Positions 5,634 to 6,096 of a stretch of DNA of 6,096 nucleotides are shown here, piece after piece. The DNA comes from Thermodesulfobacteriota bacterium (lineage in GTDB: Bacteria; Desulfobacterota; Desulfomonilia; Desulfomonilales; Desulfomonilaceae). The position numbers and the translations under genes are program-made. The DNA is taken from contig JAUPKT010000278.1 of NCBI GenBank assembly GCA_030837305.1, positions 1-6,096 on the forward strand, read 5' to 3'. The notes beneath the pieces were generated by a model, which was not told the DNA's origin, did not search any database, and worked only from the letters and a program-made list of their open reading frames with translations. The stretch's first letter is position 1; every line of letters begins with the position of its first letter.

Positions 5634-6096
5634 ATGAACTCGACATACTATATTCCTAGAATAGTAACTGCCGCTCTCAAAGGGGGAGCAGGTAAGACCC
5701 TTATCTCAATTGGTATCATCGCAGCTCTGAAGAACAGGGGGTACAGAGTTGCCGCCTTCAAGAAAGGGCCGGATTATATAGACGCTGCGTGGCTTGGTTT
5801 GGCAGCCGATGGGCGCTGCTTCAACCTGGATCGCTATCTGTTCGATGTCTCCGTTATCAGATCTTCATTCGAGATTAACACCATGGGGAGACAGGTCGCC
5901 GTGGTCGAGGGGAATCGCGGATTATTTGATGGAGTCGACGCACGGGTAACATACAGCACAGCGGACTTGGCACGTATTCTCGATGCCCCCGTCTTGTTGA
6001 TAATTGATGCAACCAAAGTGACGAGGACGGCTTCCGCCATGGTCTTGGGATGCCGCCTCATGGAATCTGGTCTGTGCATCGGCGGCGTCATTCTAA
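5634..6096 (+). CDS. dsrN: DsrN-like CbiA/CobB-family amidase, N-terminal part (truncated by window end)
   Basis: The 154 residues seen form the ATP-binding half of a cobyrinate a,c-diamide synthase family enzyme. They include the P-loop LKGGAGKT (15-22), FKKGPDYID (42-50), CFNLDRYLF (62-70), VEGNRGLFDGVD (91-102), STADLARIL (108-116) and PVLLIIDATKVTRTA (119-133). CbiA/CobB uses ATP and glutamine to amidate corrinoid side chains. The DsrN branch, often encoded next to dsrAB, is proposed to amidate siroheme for DsrAB. The glutamine amidotransferase half lies beyond the window. Assignment to DsrN and not to a cobalamin-pathway enzyme is inference from the dsr context and the EGNRGLFDG motif. 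The ATG at 5634 fits the family's usual N-terminus, but its ribosome site is weak (GAAGG, 12 nt away). The frame is open back to 5433, with alternatives ATG 5517 or GTG 5550; the latter has GGAG/AGGA just before it. Confidence 0.8.
   Translation, partial: MNSTYYIPRIVTAALKGGAGKTLISIGIIAALKNRGYRVAAFKKGPDYIDAAWLGLAADGRCFNLDRYLFDVSVIRSSFEINTMGRQVAVVEGNRGLFDGVDARVTYSTADLARILDAPVLLIIDATKVTRTASAMVLGCRLMESGLCIGGVIL

Noticed and set aside
5416..5646. Overlapping 73-76-codon frames on both strands (plus 5411-5632, minus 5416-5646)
   Set aside because: Low-complexity composition and no ribosome sites; the plus frame conflicts with the amidase frame, and the stretch is dominated by inverted repeats.
1..6096. 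tRNA, rRNA, CRISPR array, transposase or prophage genes
   Set aside because: No tRNA- or rRNA-like sequence, no regularly spaced repeats and no transposase or phage-like proteins were found on either strand.

Overview
The window is a stretch of chromosome from a dissimilatory sulfate/sulfite-reducing bacterium, most probably a Desulfobacterota (former deltaproteobacterial) lineage. This rests on a complete dsrA-dsrB-dsrD cluster with all expected siroheme and iron-sulfur ligands, a separate DsrN/CbiA-type amidase gene, and moderate base composition. No species can be named from the sequence alone.

Layout, left to right. Positions 1-165 hold the 3' end of an unrecognised plus-strand gene. From 166 to 349 there is a short convergent intergenic region with an inverted pair of a widespread REP-like repeat, a two-way terminator-like hairpin and a second hairpin just after dsrD. 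From 3037 down to 350 on the minus strand lies the tight operon dsrA-dsrB-dsrD. Each of its genes has a strong Shine-Dalgarno sequence exactly 8 nt before its ATG. Positions 3038-3574 are the divergent control region: a likely sigma70-type promoter for dsrA with a T-tract upstream, a palindromic operator candidate and a repeated sequence module in the dsrA leader. Positions 3575-4762 (plus) encode a 395-residue protein of unknown function with weak resemblance to an APH/protein-kinase fold whose catalytic Asp seems replaced. Positions 4937-5260 (minus) encode an unrecognised 107-residue protein. Positions 5261-5633 carry palindromes and a cluster of mutually exclusive hairpin arms. From 5634 to the window end (plus) lies the N-terminal part of a CbiA/CobB-family amidase resembling DsrN.

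How the parts fit together. DsrA and DsrB form the alpha2beta2 sulfite reductase that reduces sulfite, with DsrC as the trisulfide-carrying partner; dsrC and the dsrMKJOP membrane complex are not in this window. DsrD is a small winged-helix protein reported to stimulate DsrAB. DsrN-like enzymes are proposed to amidate siroheme, the DsrAB cofactor. In several sulfate reducers dsrN directly follows dsrD, but here it lies apart, on the other strand, behind two unknown genes. The two unknown genes between dsrA and the dsrN-like gene are the best candidates for something undescribed, though no function can be assigned from sequence alone.
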